From positions 1 through 16,755 of the forward strand of contig DAOVYW010000025.1 of NCBI GenBank assembly GCA_030635415.1: 16,755 bases of DNA, read 5' to 3'. Source of the stretch: Candidatus Firestoneibacteriota bacterium (GTDB lineage: Bacteria > Oederibacteriota > JAAXVQ01 > JAUVAV01). Below are positions 1 to 6,670 of the stretch, one piece after another; position 1 is the first letter of the stretch, and the number at the start of each line of letters is the position of its first letter. The position numbers were made by a program, and so were the translations under genes. Under the pieces are notes generated by a model. The model saw only the letters and a program-made list of their open reading frames with translations. It was not told where the DNA came from and did not search any database.

Positions 1-644
1 AAACATAAAAATCAAAAGATTGGGCATTCGGAGTATATAATTCCTCGCCTTTACTATGCCTTAAAATATCTAAAACCCATACTCTAGGATCAAATTTATA
101 TTTCTCCAAATCATTTTTGTAATCCGCATGTAAACATCCTAATCCCAAGCAAGATTTATCCAACCCATTAACAAAAGCACCCGCCACACCTCTTTGTACA
201 ACCTCTTTTTCAGCAATTAAGTTCAAACTATCAACCAAAGGTGGCGCGTTTCTCAAAGACCCAGATAAATTACAATAGTATTGACCAAGTTTTTTCGCGC
301 CTTCTGCTCTTTTTAAATAATTTTGGTGATCAAGCAGAGGAACAAGATTTCGAAAACAGTAATTCCAATCTTTTTCCTCCATCGCCTCCTTTGCAAGTGA
401 TATTGCTTCTTTTAAATCATCAAGGAAACCTACCGGACGGTAGTTTTCTTTTTCAAGTTCTAATACAAAGTCGCAAAAAATATCTTGGTGAACAGAGGAA
501 TAACCAGCAGAAACTAGGATGATCAGGAAAATCCAATTCGCGGAAAAAGCCTTTCATACGTTCATAATTATGTATTTCATGTATTTCACCATTTTGAATC
601 GCTGCGTTGAATCGGGCCATTATTTTGTCAAAAGAATTTTCCAT
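1..644 (-). pseudogene. Unidentified AT-rich gene, apparently frameshifted and cut by the window edge
   Basis: I do not recognise the family. An ATG at 644 follows a fair ribosome binding site (AGGA, 6 nt upstream) and opens a 63-codon frame that stops at 453-455. The frame shifted by one base is then open without interruption from 553 down to base 1. It reads as an ordinary soluble acidic protein (for example FCDFVLELEKENYRPVGF, then LGLGCLHADYKNDLEKYKF) and has no good start of its own. The simplest reading is one gene broken by a single-base indel between 453 and 553. Candidate sites are the A runs at 475-480, 511-513 and 528-531 (plus strand). No domain, signal peptide or membrane segment is evident. 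Base composition is about one third G+C, clearly lower than the genes beside it, which hints at horizontal acquisition. A sequencing or assembly error would look the same as a true pseudogene. Confidence 0.55.
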
Positions 645-766
645 AAAATATCCTGAAGGTTAACTGATAACTGATAAGTAATTGCTTTGCAAGTAAGGCT
701 ACTACAAGTAAAAGCTGGCCGTCAATGACAAAAATTCGAGCAGTAGCGGTCATATACAGGCTGGTG

Positions 767-810
767 AAAAATCCCGACTGGACTAAACCATCCCGGGGAT
801 GAATTAGTCC
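767..810 (-). terminator. Possible intrinsic terminator after ldcA
   Basis: Downstream of the ldcA stop, 780-786 (ggactaa) pairs with 804-810 (ttagtcc). An inner stem of catccc/gggatg at 789-794 and 796-801 closes the hairpin. On the minus strand a run of five T follows (767-771), but about eight bases after the stem, which is far for a classical terminator. The position between ldcA and the unrelated AT-rich gene supports the reading. Confidence 0.4.
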
Positions 811-888
811 CTGGCTAAAATCATGCCGGAATGACGATTTAATAACGAGCTCAAGAATTATAAGATAGCCTCTTTAGGGTGGGGAGCT

Positions 889-1830
889 TTAGTTAACCCC
901 CGGCTCCAGAATTTCCAGGACACATTTCCCGGCATCTATCCGTGCCGTAACGCCGTAAGGCAGGGTAACTTGATCAGCCATATGTCCTATGGCCAAACCG
1001 GAAAATATTGGAATCCCGAGTGGACGCAGGCGGTCAGCAAACATTTTTTCTAATGACAGGCCGTCCTTCCCGGTAAAGAGACGGGGCGCGCAATCCTGGA
1101 ATATCCCCAGGACAATTCCGGCGGCATCGGATAATTTTCCAGCAGCTAATAATTGGGTAAGCATCCGGTCGATCCGGTATGGTTCTTCATTGATCTCTTC
1201 CAAAAAAACAATCCGGCCTTTAGTCTGTACTTCATAAGCCGTGCCCAAACTCGCGGCCAGCAGGGTGATGGTCCCTCCGGTCAACCTTCCAGCTGCCTTT
1301 CCCTTGCGCAGCACGCCGGCTGGGGATTGGCAATCAAGCGGTACACGTCCCAGCGGTGCTTGCTGCATTATGGCCCGGCTGAGCCAAGAAGCGGAAAAGT
1401 CGTTCAATCCGGTGGAAGCGGCCGGCATAGGACCCCAAAAGCTGACTATTCCGATTGACTGCAGAGCCAGATGTAACACTGTGATATCGGAAAAACCCAG
1501 CAGGACTTTAGGATGACGATGCGCCAAGCGTAGATCGAAATGCTCCAGCAGACGGGAAGTTCCATACCCGCCGCGGGTGCAAAAAATACCTTTGATAGCA
1601 GGATCAAGAAACGCGTTTTCCAGATCCCGGGTACGCTCCCGATCAGTACCAGCCAGGTATCCGTAGCGTTGCGAAACCGCCCGGCCAAGCCGCACTTTAA
1701 ACCCCAGCCGTTTTAGCGCCTGCCGGGCCGCACACACATGTCTTTGACCGGCTGGCGGCGAGGCCGGAGAAACCAGCATGACACTCTCTCCCGGGCAAAG
1801 CTTGGGAGGAAGCCTTAAACGAGCGGCCAT
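889..1830 (-). CDS. ldcA: LD-carboxypeptidase (peptidase family S66, LdcA/MccF-like)
   Basis: This is a 313-residue S66 serine peptidase, expected to remove the terminal D-Ala from tetrapeptide stems of peptidoglycan during wall recycling. The family features are in order. The N-terminal half has a TRGGYG loop (85-90) and the nucleophile motif GFSDIT with Ser114. The C-terminal half has the acidic stretch EEINEEPYRIDR (211-222), which holds the catalytic Glu, and GHMADQ (282-287) with the catalytic His283. Length is normal for the family. No signal peptide is visible, which fits a cytosolic recycling enzyme. The ATG lies one base after the spmB stop, with no independent ribosome binding site, so translation is probably coupled to spmB. 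The related MccF branch cleaves microcin C and is a less likely alternative given the spmAB context. Confidence 0.93.
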   Translation of the reverse strand: MAARLRLPPKLCPGESVMLVSPASPPAGQRHVCAARQALKRLGFKVRLGRAVSQRYGYLAGTDRERTRDLENAFLDPAIKGIFCTRGGYGTSRLLEHFDLRLAHRHPKVLLGFSDITVLHLALQSIGIVSFWGPMPAASTGLNDFSASWLSRAIMQQAPLGRVPLDCQSPAGVLRKGKAAGRLTGGTITLLAASLGTAYEVQTKGRIVFLEEINEEPYRIDRMLTQLLAAGKLSDAAGIVLGIFQDCAPRLFTGKDGLSLEKMFADRLRPLGIPIFSGLAIGHMADQVTLPYGVTARIDAGKCVLEILEPGVN

Positions 1831-1831
1831 A

Positions 1832-2368
1832 TCAAAAAAGCAGGCGGCAAACGATAAAAGCCGCCACTACTCCGGCCAGATCTCCCAGCAAGGAAGCCGG
1901 CAGCGCGTGCCGGCTTTTCCTTACCGCCACGGAACCGAAATATATCGCGAGCACATAAAAAGTGGTTTCCGTACTCCCCTCTATCACGCTGACTAAACGC
2001 CCCACAAATGAATCCGGACCCGCGGTTTGAAATACATCCGAAATCAGGCCCAGGGTCCCTGAACCGGAAAGCGGACGCAAGAGGGCCACGGGTAGAGCCT
2101 CGGCCGGAAAGCCAATCAGACCGGTAATCGGCCTGAGCCCCGCGACCAATAAATCCATGGCGCCACTGGCCCGGAACATTCCAATCGCCACCAGGATGCC
2201 GACTAAATAAGGGATTATTTTAACCCCGATCCAGAAACCCTCTTTAGCGCCCTCAATAAAACTTTCATAAACTTTAACCCGCCGTACGGCAAAAGCATAA
2301 AGCGGTATGCCCAGCAGCAGCAGGGGAACCACCCAGTTGGAAGCCGCGCTCAGCAGATCTTTAATCAT
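1832..2368 (-). CDS. spmB: Spore maturation protein B homologue (SpmB)
   Basis: A 178-residue integral membrane protein of the nucleoside-recognition/Gate domain family. SpmB signatures are visible: VYESFIEGAKEGF (33-45) followed by a hydrophobic segment ending FRASGAMD (65-72), RPLSGSGTLG (98-107), and the STETTFYVLAIYFGS block (132-146). Four or so membrane segments are predicted by eye (about 10-28, 47-65, 133-150, 160-178). In Bacillus subtilis SpmA and SpmB are needed for spore core dehydration. Homologues are also common in bacteria that do not sporulate, where the role is unknown. The ATG overlaps the spmA stop (ATGA) and has no separate ribosome binding site, so the pair is probably translationally coupled. 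Confidence 0.93.
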   Translation of the reverse strand: MIKDLLSAASNWVVPLLLLGIPLYAFAVRRVKVYESFIEGAKEGFWIGVKIIPYLVGILVAIGMFRASGAMDLLVAGLRPITGLIGFPAEALPVALLRPLSGSGTLGLISDVFQTAGPDSFVGRLVSVIEGSTETTFYVLAIYFGSVAVRKSRHALPASLLGDLAGVVAAFIVCRLLF

Positions 2369-2979
2369 AAGCCGGATTCTTTGGCCGGGGGACGGCTCTT
2401 TTTAAAATAGGGCAGACGCGCCAGCAGCTTGACGCTCACAACCGCCACAATGGTTGAACAAGTTGTGGCCAGGACAGCGGCGATTATAATTTCAGAAGGA
2501 TTCCTGGAGCCGGCAGCAGCACGAAGCCCAATAACCATAGCCGGCACCAGCTGAACAGAACTTGAGTTCAAGGCCAGAAAGGTGCACATGGCATTAGTGG
2601 CGGTCTCGGATTCACCGTTCAGTTGCTGCAAGTCCTGCATGGCCTTGAGACCCATAGGCGTAGCCGCGTCTCCCAGGCCGAGCATATTGGCCCCCATATT
2701 GAGAGCAATAGCGCCCAGCGCGGGATGGTCGGCCGGTACATCGGGAAAGAGCCATTTAAACAAGGGACGCAAAGCGCGCGCTAATGCCTGGACCAAGCCG
2801 GCGTCCTGCGCTACGCGCATCAGGCCCAGAAACAAAGCCATGGCACCAATCAAGCCAATTGATAATGTTACCGCAGCGCCGGCAGACTTAAAAGCCGCGG
2901 ACGTTACCTCTGGCATCGTTCCACGAAAAGCCGCAGTGACCACTGCCAGAAATATTAATCCCAGCCAGACCAGGTTCAA
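2365..2979 (-). CDS. spmA: Spore maturation protein A homologue (SpmA)
   Basis: A 204-residue membrane protein and the partner of SpmB. The conserved core LNMGANMLGLGDAATPMGLK (93-112) and the block TNAMCTFLALNSSSVQLVP (128-146) identify the family, and hydrophobic segments occupy about 2-18, 36-55, 145-153 and 164-186. The start is a TTG at 2979, placed by a strong ribosome binding site (AAGGAG, 8 nt upstream). The nearby ATG at a better-looking spot is out of frame and stops after two codons. It begins the tight unit spmA-spmB-ldcA. The 75-nt gap upstream holds a palindromic repeat (2998-3025). No sporulation-specific gene is seen elsewhere in the window, so a spore role should not be assumed. 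Confidence 0.93.
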   Translation of the reverse strand: MNLVWLGLIFLAVVTAAFRGTMPEVTSAAFKSAGAAVTLSIGLIGAMALFLGLMRVAQDAGLVQALARALRPLFKWLFPDVPADHPALGAIALNMGANMLGLGDAATPMGLKAMQDLQQLNGESETATNAMCTFLALNSSSVQLVPAMVIGLRAAAGSRNPSEIIIAAVLATTCSTIVAVVSVKLLARLPYFKKSRPPAKESGL

Positions 2980-2995
2980 ATCATTATCTCCTTAT

Positions 2996-3028
2996 CTACG
3001 GGCGGACATGGAAGTCCGCCCCTACCGT
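2996..3028. repeat. Palindromic repeat R1 (GGGGCG family)
   Basis: Arms gggcggac (3000-3007) and gtccgccc (3014-3021) enclose the loop atggaa, followed by ctac. The core and right arm (gacatggaagtccgccccta) are identical to R2 at 4481-4501. It lies between the TPR gene and spmA. Confidence 0.75.
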
Positions 3029-3053
3029 ACCATCTCACTTATGTCAGGTATTA

Positions 3054-3776
3054 TTATTTATACACCACCATTTGCCTCCGGGCGATTTCGGACCAGTAGC
3101 TCCCCGGCTCCTCAGACTGTTCCTTCGCGAGCAGCTCCCGGGCCTCGGCTTTACGGTCCAGGTTCCAATAACATCCGGCAATACTTATATTAACCGCCCT
3201 CCGGTTGAAATATTCCGGCTGTTCGGTAAGAATAGCCTGGTAAGTAGCCAAGGCCTCTGACCATTGTCCAAGATTTTCCTGACAGGCGGCCAGGCGCTCC
3301 TGGATAGTAGAACGCAAAAGTTTTTTTTCCATTTTCTGCAGTTGTTCCTGGTAAATCAGTATGGCTTTTTCATACTCTTTCAGAAAAAACCAGGAATTGG
3401 CTTCCCCCAGACTAGCCATGCCGGCAGCCTGAGTTTTACGGTAGACCGTCGCAACTTCGGCAAAGGCTTGCTGGCATTTTTTATATTTATCTTCCATGGA
3501 CCGAAAATCTCCGGCGGCTTTATCTCCTCCGGCCAGGGGATAATTGTAATAACTAATCGCGCGGCTTAATAAATTTTGGGCGCGTTTCTCATTAGCGGCC
3601 TGATGCCGGAAATACAGCGGTACTAAAACGGCAATCACTCCGATAATTATGGCTAAAATCAGCAGGTTCTCAGTGTTAATTCTGAAAAATCTAATAGTAC
3701 GGTTTAAAAAATTACGCAATTCATCCTGCTTAAGACTCTTTCGGATTTGCTTATGAGAATATCTTTTCTTGGCCAT
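3054..3776 (-). CDS. Membrane-anchored tetratricopeptide-repeat protein
   Basis: A 240-residue protein with a basic cytoplasmic N-terminus (1-36, many Lys/Arg), one transmembrane helix (about 37-55, LLILAIIIGVIAVLVPLYF) and a helical C-terminal region with TPR-like spacing. Examples are LGEANSWFFLKEYEKAILIY (123-142) and CQENLGQWSEALATYQAIL (165-183), with a further motif at 198-220. The topology resembles YfgM-type single-pass TPR proteins, which act as periplasmic scaffolds, but I cannot assign that function. An upstream in-frame start at 3818 would overlap the PHP gene. I chose the ATG at 3776 because a strong purine-rich ribosome binding site (GGGGGA) sits just before it. It follows the PHP gene by 14 bases and is probably co-transcribed with it. 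Confidence 0.8.
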   Translation of the reverse strand: MAKKRYSHKQIRKSLKQDELRNFLNRTIRFFRINTENLLILAIIIGVIAVLVPLYFRHQAANEKRAQNLLSRAISYYNYPLAGGDKAAGDFRSMEDKYKKCQQAFAEVATVYRKTQAAGMASLGEANSWFFLKEYEKAILIYQEQLQKMEKKLLRSTIQERLAACQENLGQWSEALATYQAILTEQPEYFNRRAVNISIAGCYWNLDRKAEARELLAKEQSEEPGSYWSEIARRQMVVYK

Positions 3777-3790
3777 ACTTTTCCCCCTTA

Positions 3791-4447
3791 TTAGAGTGAA
3801 CCACGTACACGTCTGCATATTTCAAGCGCATTTCGTTTGCAGAAATTCATTTTAGCCGGGGACAAACCCGCCCCGGCTGCTACTTTCTTGACCATGTCCC
3901 TGGAATGAATGTCTTGAACGGCATGCGCATCACTGTTTATCACTAAGGCGCAACCGGCCTGTAGAGCCACTCGGGCCACATGTCCATTGGTTAGACAATG
4001 CCCCTTTCTCGAGGATAGTTCCAAGGCCACTCCCCGGAGACGAGCCTGCCGGGCTTCGGCTAAAGTAATCATACCCGGATGAGCTAATATATCCGCGCCT
4101 CCCGCAATGGCGGCTCTATTCGTTCCTCCAGCCACCGGCTCCACGGGCGTCTCACCATGAACCACCACCACTTCCGCGCCCTCTTCCCGGGCTTTTCGGA
4201 TCAGGCCGGGAATTTGCTTAGGCGGAACATGTGTGATCTCTACTCCGGCCAGAACCATAATTCCAAAACCGCTGGTCAAATCTTGGGCCGCTGCCTTCAA
4301 TTTGGAAAGCAGGATTTCCAGGTTTGACTGGTCCGCATGATCCGTCAAGGCCATAGCCCGGTAACCGGCTATTTGCGCCCGGCGAACCAGTTCCGCAGGG
4401 ATTAATTCACCGTCCGAATGCAAAGTGTGCATATGAAGATCTATCAT
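3791..4447 (-). CDS. PHP-domain metal-dependent phosphoesterase
   Basis: A 218-residue PHP-family protein that starts almost directly with the metal site. The ligand motifs appear in family order: HMH (5-7), SDG (11-13), TDH (35-37), GVE (68-70), His97 in VVHGE, His123 in AHPG, and NSDAH (171-175). This arrangement is typical of histidinol-phosphatase-like and nucleotide-hydrolysing PHP enzymes. The substrate cannot be told from sequence. The start at 4447 is preferred over a start 13 codons upstream because GAGG lies 7 nt before it and the HMH motif then falls at the usual N-terminal position. It lies downstream of the tRNA-Arg gene and repeat R2, and is followed by the TPR gene after 14 bases. 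Confidence 0.9.
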   Translation of the reverse strand: MIDLHMHTLHSDGELIPAELVRRAQIAGYRAMALTDHADQSNLEILLSKLKAAAQDLTSGFGIMVLAGVEITHVPPKQIPGLIRKAREEGAEVVVVHGETPVEPVAGGTNRAAIAGGADILAHPGMITLAEARQARLRGVALELSSRKGHCLTNGHVARVALQAGCALVINSDAHAVQDIHSRDMVKKVAAGAGLSPAKMNFCKRNALEICRRVRGSL

Positions 4448-4476
4448 GGTAAGCCTCGTATAAATATGACTTTTCA

Positions 4477-4502
4477 GGGCAGACATGGAAGTCCGCCCCT
4501 AC
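4477..4502. repeat. Palindromic repeat R2 (GGGGCG family)
   Basis: Arms gggcagac (4477-4484) and gtccgccc (4491-4498) enclose the loop atggaa, followed by ctac. It matches R1 in the same orientation; the left arm differs by one base. It lies between tRNA-Arg and the PHP gene. Confidence 0.75.
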
Positions 4503-4531
4503 GGTTCAACTGTTCTGCTGCTCAAATACTC

Positions 4532-4608
4532 TGGTGCCCCCGGCGCGACTCGAACGCACGGCCAACGGTTTAGGAAACCGCTGCTCTATCCACCTGAGCT
4601 ACGGGGGC
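4532..4608 (-). tRNA. tRNA-Arg (anticodon CCT)
   Basis: The minus strand folds into a complete cloverleaf: acceptor GCCCCCG/CGGGGGC, D stem GCTC/GAGC, anticodon stem GCGGT/ACCGT (first pair G-U) around the loop TTCCTAA, and T stem GTGCG/CGCGC around TTCGAGT. The anticodon CCT reads AGG. Discriminator A (4535) is followed by an encoded CCA (4532-4534). The mature 5' end is one base after the apt stop codon, so the tRNA is almost certainly released from an apt transcript by RNase P. Confidence 0.96.
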
Positions 4609-4609
4609 G

Positions 4610-5128
4610 TCAATACTTGATTAATGAAAATATATCCTGCCCTTCAAGTCTCTGTCGGCCCTTAAGAAATTCCAGTTCTATTAGAAAAGCAATTCCTACA
4701 ATCCGCCCCTCCAGTTTCCGGATTAAATCCACCGTACCGCAAACCGTTCCGCCGGTGGCCAAAACATCATCGGCGATCAGAACCCGGGTTCCGGATACAA
4801 TGGCATCGGTGTGGATTTCCAGTGAATCCGTACCATATTCCAACGCGTAAGTCGTCCGCAGAGTTTGAAAAGGAAGTTTGCCTGGTTTGCGCACCAGAAC
4901 CACCCCCGCACCTAACTTGTAGGCCAGGGGCGCCCCGATTATAAATCCCCGGGCCTCTACACATACCACTTGTTCCACGGATTTATCTTCATACTGTTCC
5001 GCGATCCGGTCAACTGTCTGGCGCCATGCTTCCGGCTCAGCCAATAGGGGCGTGATATCCTTAAATATAACTCCGGGTTTCGGAAAATCCGGAATATCCC
5101 GAATTAAAGTTTCCAGCTGCTTACCCAT
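4610..5128 (-). CDS. apt: Adenine phosphoribosyltransferase
   Basis: A 172-residue, full-length purine salvage enzyme that converts adenine and PRPP to AMP and pyrophosphate in the cytosol. Family blocks are complete: FPKPGVIFKDITPLL (15-29), VEARGFI (57-63), VRKPGKLP (79-86) and the PRPP-binding loop VLIADDVLATGGT (116-128). A strong ribosome binding site (GGGAGG) precedes the ATG by 5 nt. It lies 12 bases after the sigma factor gene, and its TGA is one base from the 5' end of tRNA-Arg, so the three are probably one transcript. RNase P cleavage would leave an apt message ending almost at its stop codon. Confidence 0.97.
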   Translation of the reverse strand: MGKQLETLIRDIPDFPKPGVIFKDITPLLAEPEAWRQTVDRIAEQYEDKSVEQVVCVEARGFIIGAPLAYKLGAGVVLVRKPGKLPFQTLRTTYALEYGTDSLEIHTDAIVSGTRVLIADDVLATGGTVCGTVDLIRKLEGRIVGIAFLIELEFLKGRQRLEGQDIFSLIKY

Positions 5129-5140
5129 AATTCCTCCCTG

Positions 5141-6364
5141 CTAGGCTTTAAAAATATCTTCCACGGAAGATTGTTCCTGGCGCAAATAAGCCCTCAGCTT
5201 TTTCAAAGCCGTCATTTCTATTTGACGGATACGCTCCCGGGTTAAGCCGAAATGCCGTCCGGTTTGCTCCAGCGTGTACGACGTTTTCCGATTCAAACCA
5301 AAACGTAAGATGATTATATTTTTTTCCTTGTCCGTAAGAACGTCTAATAAATTCTCGATTTTTTTCTGTTGCATGGCGCCTTGGATTAAAGCATCCGGCG
5401 CAATATTGCTCTTGTCTTCAAATACGTCAGTCCATTTCCGGCTGTTGCTCTGATGGCGGCCCATCATGGTTTCCAAGTAGGCCGGCCTCTGGTCCGCCCG
5501 CATGATCTCGCGTACTTGTTCAGCCGTAATTTTCATGGCTTTGGCGATCTCGGTTATGGTGGGTTCTTGTCCCAGCTTTTGACTCAATTCATACCGGATT
5601 CTGGAAAACCGCGACACTTTCTCAACCATATGGACCGGAATACGGATAAGATGACTCTGGTTGGCAAGTGCACGCTTGATATACTGCCGTATCCACCACG
5701 CGGCATAAGTCGAAAAACGAAATCCCTTGCGGGGCAGAAATTTCTCCACCGCCCGCATCAGGCCTAAATTCCCCTCTTCGATAAGATCCAGCATTGAAAG
5801 TCCGTGATAAAGGTATTGTTTGGCCATGGAAATCACTAATCTCAAATTGCTGACAATCAGGGTTTGACGGGCCGCGGCATCATTCTTTTCCACCCGAAAT
5901 GCCAAATCCAGCTCTTGTTCCGCGGTTAGAAGAGGGATTTTGCTGACTTCTTTAAGATATTGCTTAATAATATCCGGTTCACATTTTTTCTTTTCTTCCG
6001 ATGTTTTAGCATCTTTTTGGGTCTGGCTTAGATCATCATAGTCATAATCATGAATTTCCTTCTCCGCGGTTCCCGTGTTTTTCACTTTAGGAGCAAGTCC
6101 GGAAAGCGCGTCAACCTGATCGCTGTTTCCCCTATCAATTCTAAAATCGCTTCCGGCCGAAACCGCGGTTTCCGCCTCACGTTGGCCTCGGGAAACTTTT
6201 TTATACCCTTGCTTCGGTCCACGCTTTATTGATACCGGCCGGCCAACCCGGCGCTTAATTTTCGCCGGACGCCCCCGGCCGCGTTTTATCTTCGCCGGAG
6301 TACTGTCGGATATTTTTTTCTTGGCTTTTTTCGGAGATTTTTTCAATTGCCGGGCGGCTGACAT
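5141..6364 (-). CDS. RpoD-like sigma-70 factor with AT-hook-like N-terminal repeats
   Basis: A 407-residue sigma-70 family factor with regions 1.2 (about 129-160), 2 (165-246, including NLRLVISMAKQY, DLIEEGNLGLMRAVEKF and FSTYAAWWIRQYIKRAL), 3 (247-302) and 4 (336-395, with helix-turn-helix GRHFGLTRERIRQIEMTALK). It directs RNA polymerase to promoters and could be a primary or an alternative group 1/2 factor. Region 1.1 of RpoD is not evident. In its place is a very basic 1-60 segment containing three 10-residue repeats: AKIKRGRGRP (24-33), AKIKRRVGRP (34-43) and VSIKRGPKQG (44-53). The first two hold the GRP core with basic flanks seen in AT-hook DNA-binding motifs. An acidic linker (101-130) follows. 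ATG at 6364 has a GGGAG site upstream. It sits 21 bases after acyP and 12 before apt. Confidence 0.93.
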   Translation of the reverse strand: MSAARQLKKSPKKAKKKISDSTPAKIKRGRGRPAKIKRRVGRPVSIKRGPKQGYKKVSRGQREAETAVSAGSDFRIDRGNSDQVDALSGLAPKVKNTGTAEKEIHDYDYDDLSQTQKDAKTSEEKKKCEPDIIKQYLKEVSKIPLLTAEQELDLAFRVEKNDAAARQTLIVSNLRLVISMAKQYLYHGLSMLDLIEEGNLGLMRAVEKFLPRKGFRFSTYAAWWIRQYIKRALANQSHLIRIPVHMVEKVSRFSRIRYELSQKLGQEPTITEIAKAMKITAEQVREIMRADQRPAYLETMMGRHQSNSRKWTDVFEDKSNIAPDALIQGAMQQKKIENLLDVLTDKEKNIIILRFGLNRKTSYTLEQTGRHFGLTRERIRQIEMTALKKLRAYLRQEQSSVEDIFKA

Positions 6365-6385
6365 TAACTCTCCCTCTAAAACGGT

Positions 6386-6670
6386 TTAAATGGACTTAAC
6401 GTAAAAGCCTTCTTCTTTCGGCAGCGAATCCAGCCAGTCAATCTTCATTTTTTCCACCACCGCCAAACCAGGCCCTCTTTCCAAATCTCTCAGCAGGGTG
6501 CGCAGGTCTTCTTCCGGCCCTTGGGCTTCTATTTTCACGCTTCCATTCGGAGCATTGGCAACCCATCCGGATAAATATCGCTCCTGCGCTGCACGTTCAA
6601 CAAAAAAACGATATCCCACGCCCTGTACCCGTCCATATACCTCGACCTTCACTCTGAGATTCCGGCTCAC
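6386..6670 (-). CDS. acyP: Acylphosphatase
   Basis: A 94-residue acylphosphatase that hydrolyses carboxyl-phosphate bonds in small metabolites. The signature GRVQGVGYRFF (13-23) carries the phosphate-binding Arg21, and GWVANAPNGSV (35-45) carries the catalytic Asn39. Length is standard. The start is a GTG at 6670 that overlaps the stop of the upstream gene (GTGA) and lies 7 nt after GGAGG. An in-frame TTG one codon earlier is possible but sits too close to that site. Translation is probably coupled to the YjbH-like gene. Confidence 0.95.
   Translation of the reverse strand: MSRNLRVKVEVYGRVQGVGYRFFVERAAQERYLSGWVANAPNGSVKIEAQGPEEDLRTLLRDLERGPGLAVVEKMKIDWLDSLPKEEGFYVKSI

Noticed and set aside
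241..522. 93-codon plus-strand open frame
   Set aside because: It is opposite the AT-rich gene, whose minus-strand reading is more protein-like and continuous to the window edge.
2582..3193. 203-codon plus-strand open frame
   Set aside because: It is antisense to spmA and crosses palindrome R1 into the TPR gene. The minus-strand proteins have clear family motifs, so this is a shadow frame.
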